Below, in pieces: positions 1 through 10,707 of a DNA stretch of 64,000 nt; position 1 is the first letter of the stretch, and every line of letters starts with the position of its first letter. The position numbers and the translations under genes were made by a program. A model generated the notes under the pieces. The model was given only the letters and a program-made list of their open reading frames with translations, was not told the origin of the DNA and did no database searches. The DNA comes from Pseudeuparius sepicola (Eukaryota > Arthropoda > Insecta > Coleoptera > Anthribidae): NCBI GenBank assembly GCA_963920635.1, contig OY987303.1:48049223-48113222 (forward strand). The letters are read 5' to 3'.

Positions 1-968
1 TGGACACAAAAATTTAATATTTTTAAACTCTGATTTCGATTAATTTCAATTTCAATTTCAATTTCTAGCTGCTAATCGAACAAAATTTAAAAAGTTTAGT
101 ACCAAATTCATGTGTTATCCGATGATAAGTTGCGCTTGGGGTATTTTGTTTTTTTGTAATGCACAGGGTGGTCGAAAAAAAAAAAACAAAAAAGTTAAGT
201 TTCTTTTTTTTTGACTAGGTCAAACTTTTCAACTAATCAACTTTTTTAAGTAACTTTTTGTCGTATTTTAAAAAATAAGGGTTCTTTACTCTTGAGTTAA
301 TTTGACATATTTGAATCTACCTCGTATACAAAAAGATATATTTAAATTTTGATATGTGCGTTTTGAGTTTGAAATGATGCACCAACTTTTATCAAGAATA
401 AAATTTTCTATGAAATTACTAATAAAAAAGTTTTCCATTTGTGTCCAACTTTCTGCCGGTCACTGTATATCTAATATTTCCAAGGCAAAATTAAGAAATT
501 CAGTCTTCTGTGCAACTATAACTTGTGAGGGAATAAAAATTAGGCTTTTAATACTTCAAGAAATCTAGGTACTCTTATTATTTATTTATTATTAAGAAAG
601 TTAAGTTATACTAAGTACTTTGATTGCAAAATATCATGTATTAATTCTTTGCAATTCCTTTTTGCCATTTTACCATTTCTTGCTGGCAGATTTAATTTAA
701 TAAAGGCTTGAGGAGACGATATTCGGCAGATCCTCCCAATAATTCATACTAACTTAAAATTTCTTGGAAATGCCTTAGACAACAACTAACAAAGCATTTA
801 CCCAATTATTCCTCTTCATATTTACATCTTTGAGATGCCTAAATAACTTGTTCTATTCACTACAATTCTTCTTCTTATTGTCTGTATTACAGACTAACCC
901 GAGACTTTTAGTAAACAAAACAGTTTAGGTATGTCGTCCACTCGTTCACGTCTAGCACCACTAAACCA
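1..968. other. AT-rich non-coding stretch, nothing recognised
   Basis: I see poly-T/poly-A runs and no supported gene, RNA or repeat boundary here. A 70-codon open frame at 356-568 has no recognisable similarity and a composition expected by chance. Confidence 0.5.
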
Positions 969-970
969 TA

Positions 971-2711
971 AGAGAGCTTGCACACGGACGCGGCGCGAAA
1001 AAAAACGTTGCGGCAGGCGGCGGCCGTATGTATGGTGCGGATCTGCGGTCAGAATTTTCGAACTTCTCGTACCGCACAGCACCTGAACGCCTTGGCCGAC
1101 TACGGGCGCTTGCACACACGCCGCTGCAAGAAATGACAACATTATAGCTGAGCAATAGCCACTTAATCGGATAGATTCAGAAACGCGTCGCACCGTGTGC
1201 AAGCTATACGCGGACGCGGCACGGAAAACGGCACGTGGAACCGCGTGATGCTAAATTGTATCGTGCTTGCACACGGACGCGGCGCGAAAAAAAACGTTGA
1301 AGCAGGCGGCGGCCGTATGTATGGTGCGGATCTGCGGTCAGAATTTTCGAACTTCTCGTACCGCACAGCACCTGAACGCCTTGGCCGACTACGGGCGCTT
1401 GCACACACGCCGCTGCAAGAAATGACAACATTATAGCTGAGCAATAGCCACTTAATTGGATAGATTCAGAAACGCGTCGCACCGTGTGCAAGCTACACGC
1501 GGACGCGGCACGGAAAACGGCACGCGGAACCGCGTGATGCTAAATTGTATCGTGCTTGCACACGGACGCGGCGCGGCAAAAAAACGTTGCGGCAGGCGGC
1601 GGCCGTATGTATGGTGCGGATCTGCGGTCAGAATTTTCGAACTTCTCGTACCGCACAGCACCTGAACGCCTTGGCCGACTACGGGCGCTTGCACACACGC
1701 CGCTGCAAGAAATGACAACATTATAGCTGAGCAATAGCCACTTAATCGGATAGATTCAGAAACGCGTCGCACCGTGTGCAAGCTATACGCGGACGCGGCA
1801 CGGAAAACGGCACGTGGAACCGCGTGATGCTAAATTGTATCGTGCTTGCACACGGACGCGGCGCGAAAAAAAACGTTGAAGCAGGCGGCGGCCGTATGTA
1901 TGGTGCGGATCTGCGGTCAGAATTTTCGAACTTCTCGTACCGCACAGCACCTGAACGCCTTGGCCGACTACGGGCGCTTGCACACACGCCGCTGCAAGAA
2001 ATGACAACATTATAGCTGAGCAATAGCCACTTAATTGGATAGATTCAGAAACGCGTCGCACCGTGTGCAAGCTATACGCGGACGCGGCACGGAAAACGGC
2101 ACGCGGAACCGCGTGATGCTAAATTGTATCGTGCTTGCACACGGACGCGGCGCGGCAAAAAAACGTTGCGGCAGGCGGCGGCCGTATGTATGGTGCGGAT
2201 CTGCGGTCAGAATTTTCGAACTTCTCGTACCGCACAGCACCTGAACGCCTTGGCCGACTACGGGCGCTTGCACACACGCCGCTGCAAGAAATGACAACAT
2301 TATAGCTGAGCAATAGCCACTTCATCGGATAGATTCAGAAACGCGTCGCACCGTGTGCAAGCTATACGCGGACGCGGCACGGAAAACGGCACGCGGAACC
2401 GCGTGATGCTAAATTGTATCGTGCTTGCACACGGACGCGGCGCGAAAAAAAACGTTGAAGCAGGCGGCGGCCGTATGTATGGTGCGGATATGCGGTCAGA
2501 ATTTTCGAACTTCTCGTACCGCACGGCACCTGACTCCATCTTCCGTCTCTAGCCAGCACCCGACAAGAAATGACAACAATGTACCTGAGCAATAGCCACT
2601 TAATCGGACAGATTCAGAAACGGTCGCACCGTGTGCAAGCTACACGCGGACGCGGCACGGAAAACCGCACGCGGCATACCGCGCCGCATCCGCGTCGTGT
2701 GCAAGCTCTCT
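971..2711. repeat. GC-rich 289/290-bp tandem array with dimeric (579-bp) higher-order period and inverted ends
   Basis: The landmark GCTTGCACACGGACGCGGCG recurs at 976, 1265, 1554, 1844, 2133 and 2423 (the last base varies slightly among copies), giving steps of 289, 289, 290, 289 and 290. From 1265 on, two unit types alternate: one reads GCGAAAAAAAACGTTGAAGC, the other GCGGCAAAAAAACGTTGCGG, so the real period is about 579 bp. The first unit starts AGAGAGCTTGCACACG and the last ends CGTGTGCAAGCTCTCT, an inverted pair flanked by TA on each side (969-970, 2712-2713). This suggests a TIR element whose interior was amplified in tandem. The short overlapping frames inside it repeat at 579 bp and are not genes. 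Confidence 0.85.
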
Positions 2712-2713
2712 TA

Positions 2714-3490
2714 AGCCGCGTCCAGACAGTGTGTGGCGCTTGCAAGCATCTGCGAACGCGAACAAAGCAAGCATCGCAAACGTCTAATCTGTACGGTTGT
2801 TTTCGCTGTTTGCATAAGCTTGCAAGCATCTACGAATCTTGCGTGTGGCGTTCGCTCCGAGAGCGGTACATCAAAGAGATTCGCGTGCGCAGTTTGGACG
2901 GAAGATTGGGCGTGTGTGCGGTGTTTGCGTCGTTCGCGAGCATTTCTGAGCGCGACAGGGTCTGCCCAGTGACGGACTCTAGTCTAGATAATGGTTTTGA
3001 GCAGTTTGGCGTTTAGTGTATGTCCGACCACGAGGACAGTCAGATGTACATACATACCGACCTAGGCATGCCGGATTTTACAAATGAAGATATCATCATC
3101 CATTTTTAAATCGTCATATAAATGAGTTCCGCTGTAGTTAGCACGTTTTTTAAAAATCTCGCTAACCCAAAAACGACGGCGCCTTTTCTTTCTTATTTCT
3201 TCTTGCAACACAATATATGCCGCACTTGCTATGGCTAGGTTTTCGTCGGTATCACTCATATTTAAAAAATATATTTTGACAATATATTTTTATTTTAAAC
3301 ACGGCACTGACGGTAGTTCTCGGCCAACTGAATACACGTGAAACCCTACGAACACTACGCGCACTGTGGAACCTTTAAAAGTTGCGAACACTACGCGCAG
3401 TGTGGACGACCCAAATATAACGCTTGCAAGCATTATTTTTTTCACGTGTTTGCACTGCTTGCAAGCGCCGCACACTGTCTGGACGCGGCT
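2714..3490. mobile_element. PIF/Harbinger-type transposon, internally deleted (777 bp)
   Basis: The ends form an inverted repeat: the left end reads AGCCGCGTCCAGACAGTGTG, and the right end is its complement with one mismatch further in, about 33 bp in all. It is flanked by the direct repeat TTA (2711-2713 and 3491-3493), the TWA duplication typical of PIF/Harbinger. Four perfect copies of the palindrome GCTTGCAAGC lie near the ends (2738, 2818, 3422, 3457). A remnant of the transposase start lies inside on the minus strand. The element is too short for the full transposase plus its Myb-like partner, so it is non-autonomous. It sits exactly at the right edge of the preceding array. Confidence 0.85.
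3062..3259 (-). pseudogene. N-terminal fragment of a Harbinger (HARBI1-like) transposase
   Basis: The 65-codon frame begins with ATG and carries RRRRFWVSEIFKKR followed by LYDDLKMDDDIFI. This resembles the conserved start of PIF/Harbinger transposases (an RRxWVxP-like block, then an acidic L-x-D-L block before the FRM motif). The family protein is about 350-400 residues; the catalytic DDE part is missing, so the fragment cannot be active. It lies inside a TIR-bounded, TTA-flanked element, which supports the assignment. The motif resemblance is from memory and not from a search. Confidence 0.65.
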
Positions 3491-3493
3491 TTA

Positions 3494-3825
3494 GGCTCAT
3501 TTTCGTAGCGTCGATCTCTAGTCTACGTCATCGTCGGAAGAGAGAGATGGGCGAAAAGTTGGGCAATATCATATCTTGTGTTTTTAGTATAATGTTTATA
3601 CCTACTCGTATATACTTGCCTTAACGATTCTGGTTTCTGCATTTATTTAGCAAATTGGTTTTGTGTCTAATGGCAATAGTGATCCATAGTAGTTAAATGG
3701 ATAGCATGATCCTACATGAAATTATTAACGAATTCCGTCCTCGCGTTTATATATAAATTCTCAAAAAGAACTCAAAAAGTCTTGCCTCAAGGGATGCAAA
3801 CCGCCCACCTATAACTGTAACTTCA
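3494..3825. other. Unassigned non-coding stretch
   Basis: It is AT-rich, with no supported gene. It separates the Harbinger element from the first copy of repeat D. Confidence 0.4.
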
Positions 3826-4195
3826 CAATATTATTGTCATCTATTTCGTTGCCACCTCCTCGGTCGGTATCTGGCCAATTTGTTGCCCCCTGCTACCGGT
3901 AGAAGAACTTAGATTGATGAGGGACATTTTTAAAATAACGACGGCCGCTCGGTACTAACTGGTGATTTACACGCATCAATTCTCCAACGGGACGCCACCT
4001 TATCTTCTCCGCTAGCCCGGTTGCTCTCTCCAGTCCGGATACGTTTATATTAAGACGGCCTGTGTTTTTGGGGTCGATTCGCAGTTTATTTTGTGTCCAA
4101 ATAGACTGGCCCATTCGGTCTCGGAGGAGGAAAAATAGGAGAGTTTGGGAAACACAGCAAATTTCTTAAGAGAATATCAAGATAGTTTTATTTAT
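3826..4195 (+). repeat. Dispersed repeat D, copy 1 (longest)
   Basis: It shares ordered blocks with six other places in the window: a GTTGCC...TATCTGG block, CCGGTAGAAGAACTTAGAT, a GGTGATTTACACnCATCAAT core, GGGACGCCACCTTATCTT, GGATACGTTTATATTAAGA, CATTCGGTCTCG and TTTCTTAAGA. No TIR, LTR, clear tail or Pol III box was found, so the class is unknown. This copy shows most of the blocks and is the best starting point for a consensus. Confidence 0.7.
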
Positions 4196-4325
4196 CTATA
4201 TACAACATTGATACAAAGTAGCTACGGTACAATAAAAAGAACATTGTAACGAAAACTTTTAGGAATTTTTCTGGCGATATCAGTGGAATCTTCAGCAAAG
4301 TAGGTGCGCTTTACGTTTCCATTCC

Positions 4326-4890
4326 AAAATTGGCCCATACCGTCAGGTTATGTTCCATATTAAAATGTTTTTTTTTTGTTTCGGTAAAGCCAAAGGTATC
4401 TAGGTACATTCTTTTTGTCACTTTCAGTTGATAAGAACGTTTTCATCTACTACTTGTTTTACGGTAATCTTATTTTTTGCGTATCCCAAAGAGTCATACG
4501 GGACTTCCGTCATCTTCTGGTTATAATCCACAGGAGTTTCATTTTGATCTGTCTACAATTTAATTTTTATCATATTCGAAATAAAAGATTGTTTCGAATA
4601 CCAAAGAGTCATATGGGACTTCCGGCTGTCTTCTGGTTATAATCCACAGGAGTTTCATTTTGATCTCTCAGCATATTCGATATCAAAGATTGTTTCCCGC
4701 CATATTTTTAGCTTTTTATATTTTTAACTTACAGTGTGATTCAGTTCAAACTATAAATTAATATGATCAAGGACTGTTTTTTGTTTTTTGTCAAGCAGAT
4801 TTTTTAAATAAATCAACTTATTTCCTTTAAGAAATAAGACACACTTTTTCAGAAAAACGAACCCATTTTCGTTCCTTTTTTAATAGTTTA
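4326..4890. repeat. Duplicated segment, copy 1
   Basis: Starts AAAATTGGCCCATACCGTCA and includes TTTCGGTAAAGCCAAAGGTA, CACTTTCAGTTGATAA and GAACCCATTTTCGTTC. The same blocks in the same order recur at 5116-5476. A sub-block reading GGGACTTCCG...CATCTTCTGGTTATAAT appears twice inside this copy (about 4500 and 4615) and once in the other. Confidence 0.75.
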
Positions 4891-5115
4891 TTATAGATAA
4901 ATTATGATCAATTTACCATGTGACAACAAAAATAAAATAAAATGATATTGTAGATAACTTAAATAAAGACTATACTTGGAAGATATTACATTATTTGTCT
5001 ATCTATAGAACTTTGCTTCTTGGTTTTCCAGGAATTTATTATGTGCAAGTAAAATTCTTGCTTATCTTCAGGTACTGAGTTTGACATTGTATATAGATGG
5101 TCTATTTTCAATGCC

Positions 5116-5476
5116 AAAATTGGCCCATACCGTCAGGTTATGCTGATACTTTATTCCATTCCATATTAAAATGAATTTTTTGTTTCGGTAAAGCCAAAGG
5201 TAGGTACATTCTTTTTTTCACTTTCAGTTGATAATAACGTTTTCTTATAAATACTTGGGCCCATTGTTTAAAACCAAGAATCTGTTTCGTTTGTATTTGT
5301 TTTACGCTAATCTTATTTTTGGGGCTTAAGGGTATCCCAAAATGTCATATGGGACTTCCGGCATCTTCTGGTTATAATTTACGGGAGTTTAATAATAATT
5401 AATTTTAAGAAATTCTTTAAGAAATATACATTTTTTCAGACAAATGAACCCATTTTCGTTCATTTTTAATAGTTTT
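5116..5476. repeat. Duplicated segment, copy 2
   Basis: Direct repeat of 4326-4890 with small indels, offset by about 790 bp. Either a local tandem duplication or two insertions of one unclassified repeat; I see no terminal structure that decides it. Confidence 0.75.
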
Positions 5477-5644
5477 GTATTTCTAACTCTTCCATTACAA
5501 GATTAGCAACCGTAGAAGAAAGAGAAGAGCCCATTGCAGTACCACAAATTTGAGATAAAAATCGTTGTTAAATTCGAAAAAAATTGAAATTAGGCAAGTT
5601 GAAACGCCTTCCAAAAATTCATTTATCGGGAGTTATGTAAAAGG

Positions 5645-5682
5645 TTGAATTTGAAGATGGCACAAATTGCCGAAACGTACAT
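5645..5682 (+). other. Hammerhead-like motif (possible Penelope-like element remnant)
   Basis: Reads TGAAGATGGCACAAATTGCC followed by GAAACGTAC. TGAAGA resembles the hammerhead CTGANGA core, GGCA/TGCC can form stem II, and GAAAC is the second conserved core. Such motifs are known at the ends of Penelope-like elements. The leading C of the core is T here, so the ribozyme would be inactive. A similar motif lies at 41058-41092. Confidence 0.35.
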
Positions 5683-5699
5683 TGTACAAGAGAAAAAAT

Positions 5700-6185
5700 T
5701 AAAAACAGGAGTTTTCGTGTCGTAATAGAATATACATTGGTAGAAAAGCTAGGATGTTTTATTTAAATGCTCTGTAACTACCAGGAAGAAAACGAAAGAA
5801 TTTATTAAATTAGTATTACTAGGTTTTTATTGACGGAAGTTTTGAACGTTTGCGGCTATTAACCATTTCGTGAGAAGGTCTAGGTCCTTTTATATTTTAA
5901 TTTTTTTGACCAGAAAGTTTCACATTTTTCTGTAAGTATTACCTGTATTTTGCATTCTCTTATTTAAATTTTATGTGTCAGTTATACTGCCTCTCTTTTA
6001 TATTATCTGTCTTTATATAAATATTCCAATTTGTGATGAAAAAGAAGATGAAATAGAATTTTTCTTTGACCTAACTCCGACCACGAATGCCTTATGTTGG
6101 CTCCTATATGTAAATTCAGGTTACCAACACCTACTAAACACTTTATGTTTCATTACTAAATATTATTCTCATTTAAACGAGTAGC
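5700..6185. other. Unassigned non-coding stretch
   Basis: AT-rich with no supported gene or repeat edge. The 69-codon frame at 5975-6184 is unrecognised and probably chance. Confidence 0.4.
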
Positions 6186-6430
6186 AATGCCACATTGTTG
6201 TCGCCGGTAATCGAAGGAACTTAAGACGAATGAGGGTCATTTGTAATGTTTGTCCCTTGGCTCGCCCTCTCGCCTAGATACGCTTATATTGAGATGGCGT
6301 GTTTTTGTGACCTGCCCTCGGGTTATTTTCTGCTCGGACACCAGAATGCCTCATTCGGTCTCGCAGGAGAACAAAAGGAGGGGTTTGGGAAACGGGAGAT
6401 TCTTTGGGAAAATAACGAGAATTGATTTAC
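6186..6430 (+). repeat. Dispersed repeat D, copy 2
   Basis: Shares GGGTCATTTGTAATG, GATACGCTTATATTGAGA, GCCTCATTCGGTCTCG and the GGGTTTGGGAAA...AATAACGAGAATTGA end with other D copies. It lacks the GGTGATTTACAC core, so it has an internal deletion. Confidence 0.65.
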
Positions 6431-7379
6431 TTCTTTCGATGAAGACGCAAATACAAAACAGTCACAGTACGTATAACAGTAATAAAGTTCAGTGCAAACT
6501 TTCAAGTGTCACATTTAAACATTTAATTATGAACCGATTTTCGAAATTTTTGTTTCTTAGATAGGTCAAAATCCGCATTAGTACGTTAGGCAATTTTGTC
6601 CATGGCCAAGTACGACCATTTTTATGGGAGAAAATTTGGAGAAGTCTTATTAGCAATTTCTTTAGAAAAAGAGTGATGATGGATTCTTGTTTAGGATCAC
6701 TTAAAACCACCTTGTACCAATTTTCATTGTCCTAATGTACAGGGTGACGGAGGAATTTTTTTTTTTAAATTGTACGAATTTATTTTATTGTTTTTAACCT
6801 TATCTGATGAAAACATTACAACAAGGTTACATTTCTTTAAATGGGAAAACGAGTTCTTATTTGAAGTAGTCCTCTCGGATTAGGTACTTCGTCCAATTCA
6901 GAGATTACGAAAATTAAAAGCTTCATCAGTACACAAACATTTTTTTTTGAAACGTTGATTAGGATGTTGTAAACAGAATTCCATTCTTATCTCATTATCT
7001 AAAGGCTTCAAGTGTAGCTTTGGCTAGAAAGGTTTTTCCCCTCTTTTTTAAACATGATTTCTTGTTCATTTATCTTGCCTAGTGCACGTAGAGAATTCTA
7101 ATTTTTTTTAAATATTTTGTCCACTGACGAAGCAACGTTTACCACAAAAGGTATCGTATATCAACATAAAGAATCCGCATGTGGAGCGAAGATAATCCAC
7201 ATTGGACAATTAAGAAATGAAAACGAGAATATTCGTCAAAAATAAATGTTTTCTGTGGCATTTTAAATAAGATTTTTGAATCATACTTTTTTAATGAAAA
7301 TTTAAATTCGATGCATTTTTTAAAATTTTACAAAATGAATTTACCGATCCAACTGACGAACTTCCTCTTGATTATCGAT

Positions 7380-7880
7380 ACAATTTGCACTTACAGAGCT
7401 CGATGGAGCACCTATTCGTAATGCTACAGATGTGATACGGCGCTATAGTCTATCCAAGTTACAGAGGCAGTAGATATAAACAAAGTCGCAGAGATTCTGC
7501 AACAAGTCTGCGCGCGATCCTACCTATGAATTCCACTCGCCGCCTAAACACTTGAGATTTTACGACGTCCAGACCAATAAGAGAATAGGTCACATCGCGA
7601 CCACGTGGTGATGTTTTGATTCACTGCCTCTGTAACTTGGATATAGCATCGATGATAATTTTCCTAATCGTTGGATTAGACGAAGTAGTCCTCTTATTCG
7701 TTGGCCACCGAGATCTCTTGATCTCACGCCGCTAGATTTCTTCTTTTGGGGACAATAAAAAATGAAGTGTTTGGCAGAAGACCCCAGACCCGACCAGAAC
7801 TTTGTGACAATATTATAACGGCTTGTCAAAGCATAACTCGACTGCAATTAAGAAATGCGATAATAATAGTACCTATATTA
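7380..7880 (+). pseudogene. Tc1/mariner-type transposase fragment, split by a MITE
   Basis: Before the MITE the frame reads ELDGAPIRNATDVIRRY (around 7395-7450). This corresponds to the QDGAP block that carries the second catalytic Asp in Tc1/mariner transposases. After the MITE it continues DDNFPNRWIRR, then WPPRSLDLTPLDFFFWG, the block with the third catalytic residue. A frameshift just after the WG pair moves the rest (KNEVFGRRPQTRPELCDNII) to another frame. The first third of the protein, including the first Asp, is not recognisable. The copy is clearly dead. Family placement rests on these motifs only. Confidence 0.75.
7453..7641. mobile_element. 189-bp MITE with 19-bp perfect TIRs, TA target duplication
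   Basis: The left end TCCAAGTTACAGAGGCAGT is exactly inverted at the right end, and TA flanks both sides (7451-7452, 7642-7643). The TA duplication points to the Tc1/mariner group. It sits inside the transposase relic between the DGAP block and the FPNRW block. Confidence 0.85.
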
Positions 7881-7885
7881 CATAT

Positions 7886-7991
7886 CGAGAGTTGTAAACA
7901 GCTTATTACGTATGAGTGGAAAAGTTGCGCACGAGCCGCGCAGCGGCGAGTGCTGTAATTCCACGAGTATGTAATAAGCTTACAACTCGAG
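7886..7991. repeat. Hairpin-forming inverted repeat, ~106 bp
   Basis: Arms share GAGTTGTAA, GCTTATTAC and AGTGGAA in inverted order around a GC-rich centre with GCCGC-GCA-GCGGC. It could be a MITE; no target duplication is obvious. Confidence 0.6.
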
Positions 7992-8636
7992 TTTTGTATT
8001 ATAATTTTTCTTCGACGAAAGAAAAACTATTATAATAGATAAACTATACTTCCGATTATCTGACAGGCAACAATTAGTATGTTGGTTAGTTGCTATGGTG
8101 ACGCGGATGCCGCGCTAACAAGGCACCCGTGATAATTGCGTTTTAATTAAGAACAGATACGTAATTATTTTTATTACATGCCAGTCATTACGTGTCAGTG
8201 TTCGTAACAATTGACTTACTTATAACCTAAACTGTCACTTAATACGTATGTTACTAGCATAGGAGTAGAAAAAAAAATAAATAATCGTAGGTGTAGGCGT
8301 ACTGAGAAATATATAATGGAATTCGGAGGGTTAATTGAAATGGATAAGATATAAATTTATATGTTGTAGTTTTCCCATTTGAAGTGTAAAAATAATGTTA
8401 AAAATAATAAAATAATCTAGTACAATTTAAAAAATAATATATTTTTTCTCCGACATCGTGTATATTAGGACAATGAAAATTACTACAAGGTGGTTTGAAG
8501 TGATCCTAAACAAAAATCCGGCATTTTTTTTTTCTAAAAATCACTAATAGGACTTCTCGACCTATCTAACAAAAAACAGTTTTTGAAAATTTGTTCTCAC
8601 ACAAAAAAACACAAGGGTGGTAACCTGGACACAGTA

Positions 8637-9017
8637 TACAGGGTGAGTATGAAATAACTGGCATCCTTTTTTTGGGTAAGAGGGATGGTCATTCTGAACA
8701 GCTTTTCTTAATATTTTTTTTCCTATCGCCGAAATTTTTTCTCTATTATTTTTTAAATTTACCAACATTTATTTCATACACAGCGGATAGAATAGCGTAA
8801 ACTCGGTCTCAAAATACTATACTAGTTGATAATTTACCATTTTCTACTCGGTTGTTGGCAGGGCGCCAGTGCTGTGTTTTCATAGAGGGGGGATTTTGAT
8901 GGGATGAATTATAGAAAAATCTCGGCGCTAGGAAAAAAAATATTAAGAAAAGTGGTTCAGAATGTCCATCTCTATTACCCAAAAAAAAGATGCCAGTTAT
9001 TTCAGACTCACCCCGTA
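8637..9017. mobile_element. ~381-bp MITE with ~110-bp TIRs and TA flanks
   Basis: Left arm TACAGGGTGAGT, then TGAAATAACTGGCATC and TTTTCTTAATATTTTTTTTC; the right arm is the inverted copy starting at TACGGGGTGAGT. TA dinucleotides flank both ends (8635-8636, 9018-9019). Mariner-like, non-coding. Confidence 0.8.
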
Positions 9018-9590
9018 TATTATGTAAGATCTGGCCGTTGTTACATTCTTTTTTAGTTGCAGGCGTTAAAAATTGATTTAGAAATAGGATATGAGGCTAT
9101 TGCGGTGCAATAAATGATAAGATACTTAACCTCATAAACATAAATTACACACCAAACTCTAGTGGCTGCATTAACCGTGAATCCTATCTACAAGAATCTC
9201 GACTAGAAAATGATGATATAAAGATGAGAACCGTGCAGGCCAGCTGTAAAAGAATGTCAAGAGAGTGTCGGGGCTCAAAAATGAAAGACTATATCCGTGG
9301 AACTTTTAAGTTACATTCAAACGAATCAAATAAATAATAATAATATAATAATAATAATTCTCACCCTCACAATACTCCAAACTAGGAGTACCCCAGAACC
9401 AACCACATGCTTGTGCGGTGATAACAACATCTGGATACGTGAATTCATACACATAAATGAGACACCAAACTCTAGTGAATGTATTAGAATAAATAGTTCT
9501 GTGTCGATGATATGAACATGAAGATCGCGGTGCTAATGCCGATCAGCTGCCCGAATCCCTAAGAGCCTATGAGGTTTGTTTTTTGAAATT
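9018..9590. other. Unclassified repeat fragments and a (TAA)n microsatellite
   Basis: Two related stretches, about 9127-9250 and 9435-9560, share ACACCAAACTCTAGTG and GATGATAT...GATGAGA-like blocks. A (TAA)-rich tract at 9331-9358 is followed by ATTCTCACCCTCACAATACT, a string that recurs next to (TAA)n at 35,309 and inverted at 43,816. The 9020-9115 part resembles 10,560-10,710. Both fragments have short open frames in the same register (e.g. ETPNSSECI), but I do not recognise a protein. Confidence 0.4.
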
Positions 9591-9884
9591 TTTTATGATA
9601 TGACAAAATTGCTGTAACATTTTTAGTGTCATTGGTTCATGCTCGCATGGTAGTACACCTGCTGATAACGCAGAGGTCAACAACCTTTCGGTATTCAGCG
9701 CATCGCACATCATTCTCCTCAGTCTTCCAGCGGCCGCCAAGTGAAAAGAGTGCTCACACTTCCGAACTACGGAAATCGTCCGGTTCTAGCAGATTTTGAA
9801 GGCGAATAATAATTGTAATGTTACTTGTTCTTGCTGGACAATAAAGTTGTTTTCTGAAATCTCCGTCAGGTGTCACGATACTGC

Positions 9885-9959
9885 AATGAAAACTCTATGC
9901 AGCGAAGAGTGGAAGCTTGTATTAGGAACGAAGGACGATATTTCGAACAACTTCTGTGA
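9885..9959 (+). pseudogene. C-terminal end of a mariner-like transposase
   Basis: The frame QRRVEACIRNEGRYFEQLL ends at TGA (9957-9959). The RRV-x-ACI-x(4)-G-x-FE pattern is the usual last block of many Tc1/mariner transposases. No upstream catalytic block is readable. A second copy of the same end lies inverted at 40,000-40,075. Confidence 0.65.
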
Positions 9960-10390
9960 AAAATTTATATAGTTAAGGAGTGGAGTGCTAAGGCAAGTTA
10001 GTGAAGTGGTAAATATTTTTAGCAATTTATGGTGAGTGCTACGTCATTAAGAAGTAGTGTGTTGTGTCGTGAAAGTATAATGAAAAGTGAAAGCAAACTA
10101 TTCAAGTGGTAAATGCGATTATTACTAAGATATGGTGAGTGCTTCTGTACTTGGTGAGTCTTGATATTATTATTCTTTATGCCCGATGAGAGAGCTACAG
10201 GCGAACACTCGCCTGAAAAAAGTAACGCGCCGCTGCCATACTCCATTGGAGGTGTGGAAATTTGCAAATTTTAACAGATTTTCAAGGAATTATCTGATGG
10301 TATGGCAACGCTGCAGTAGAAAGCCATCGCTTCAATAATGAAGGGACCTTGCGACCAGTAGCTCTCAAGCTGTCTCTAAAATTATGGAAA
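9960..10390 (+). repeat. 3' flank of the mariner relic, shared with 39.8-40.0 kb
   Basis: GGTGTGGAAATTTGCAAATT, ATTTTCAAGGAATTAT and CCATCGCTTCAATAATGAAG recur with small changes, inverted, at 39,770-39,915. The stretch also has a short internal duplication: TAAATATT...ATGGTGAGTGCT near 10,010 and TAAATGCG...ATGGTGAGTGCT near 10,110. Confidence 0.65.
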
Positions 10391-10707
10391 TTTTTTTGAA
10401 ATGCCATAACTTTTTATTTTCTGCATATTAAAAAAATACTTTCATGGGCGTGCTTCTGGGGTCAGATAAAATGTATGTCAGGGCTCAAAAATGGAAGAAG
10501 ATCTTCACGGAAGAGCCGCAAACTTTCAAGTGTTACATTCAAACGAATAACCTCACTCTATATAATGTGTAAGACCTGATCAATGTTATATTCTATTCTA
10601 GTTTCGGACCGTAACACATTAATTTAGATATAGGCCATAGTGTATTGCGACGTAATGGTCTATAGCTTGTATCTAAATCAATTTATTACCGTCTGCAACT
10701 GAAAAAG
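10391..10707. other. Repeat-like stretch related to 9020-9300
   Basis: GGGCTCAAAAATG, AGTGTTACATTCAAACGAAT and a TAAGACCTGAT...TTACATTCT-like stretch are shared with 9020-9330 in a different arrangement. No coding signal. Confidence 0.4.

Larger units (their letters stand above)
6548..8585 (+). mobile_element. Decayed mariner-like element with long inverted arms
   Basis: Arms at about 6548-6776 and 8421-8585 are inverted copies of each other. Shared blocks are TTAGATAGGTC, GAGAAGTC-TATTAG, TTGTTTAGGATCACTT, AAACCACCTTGTA and ATTTTCATTGTCCTAAT. The left arm has about 70 bp of extra sequence. Between the arms lies a degraded mariner transposase on the + strand, interrupted by a MITE. The GTACAGGGTGA string in the left arm matches the TACAGGGTG ends common to many elements in this window. 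Confidence 0.6.

Noticed and set aside
894..3016. Overlapping frames of 60-150 codons on both strands, arginine-rich
   Set aside because: They repeat every 579 bp, overlap on both strands, and come from the GC-rich tandem array and Harbinger end.
3826..4195. Repeat D as a tRNA-derived SINE
   Set aside because: I could not find paired A and B boxes or a simple tail in any of the seven copies.
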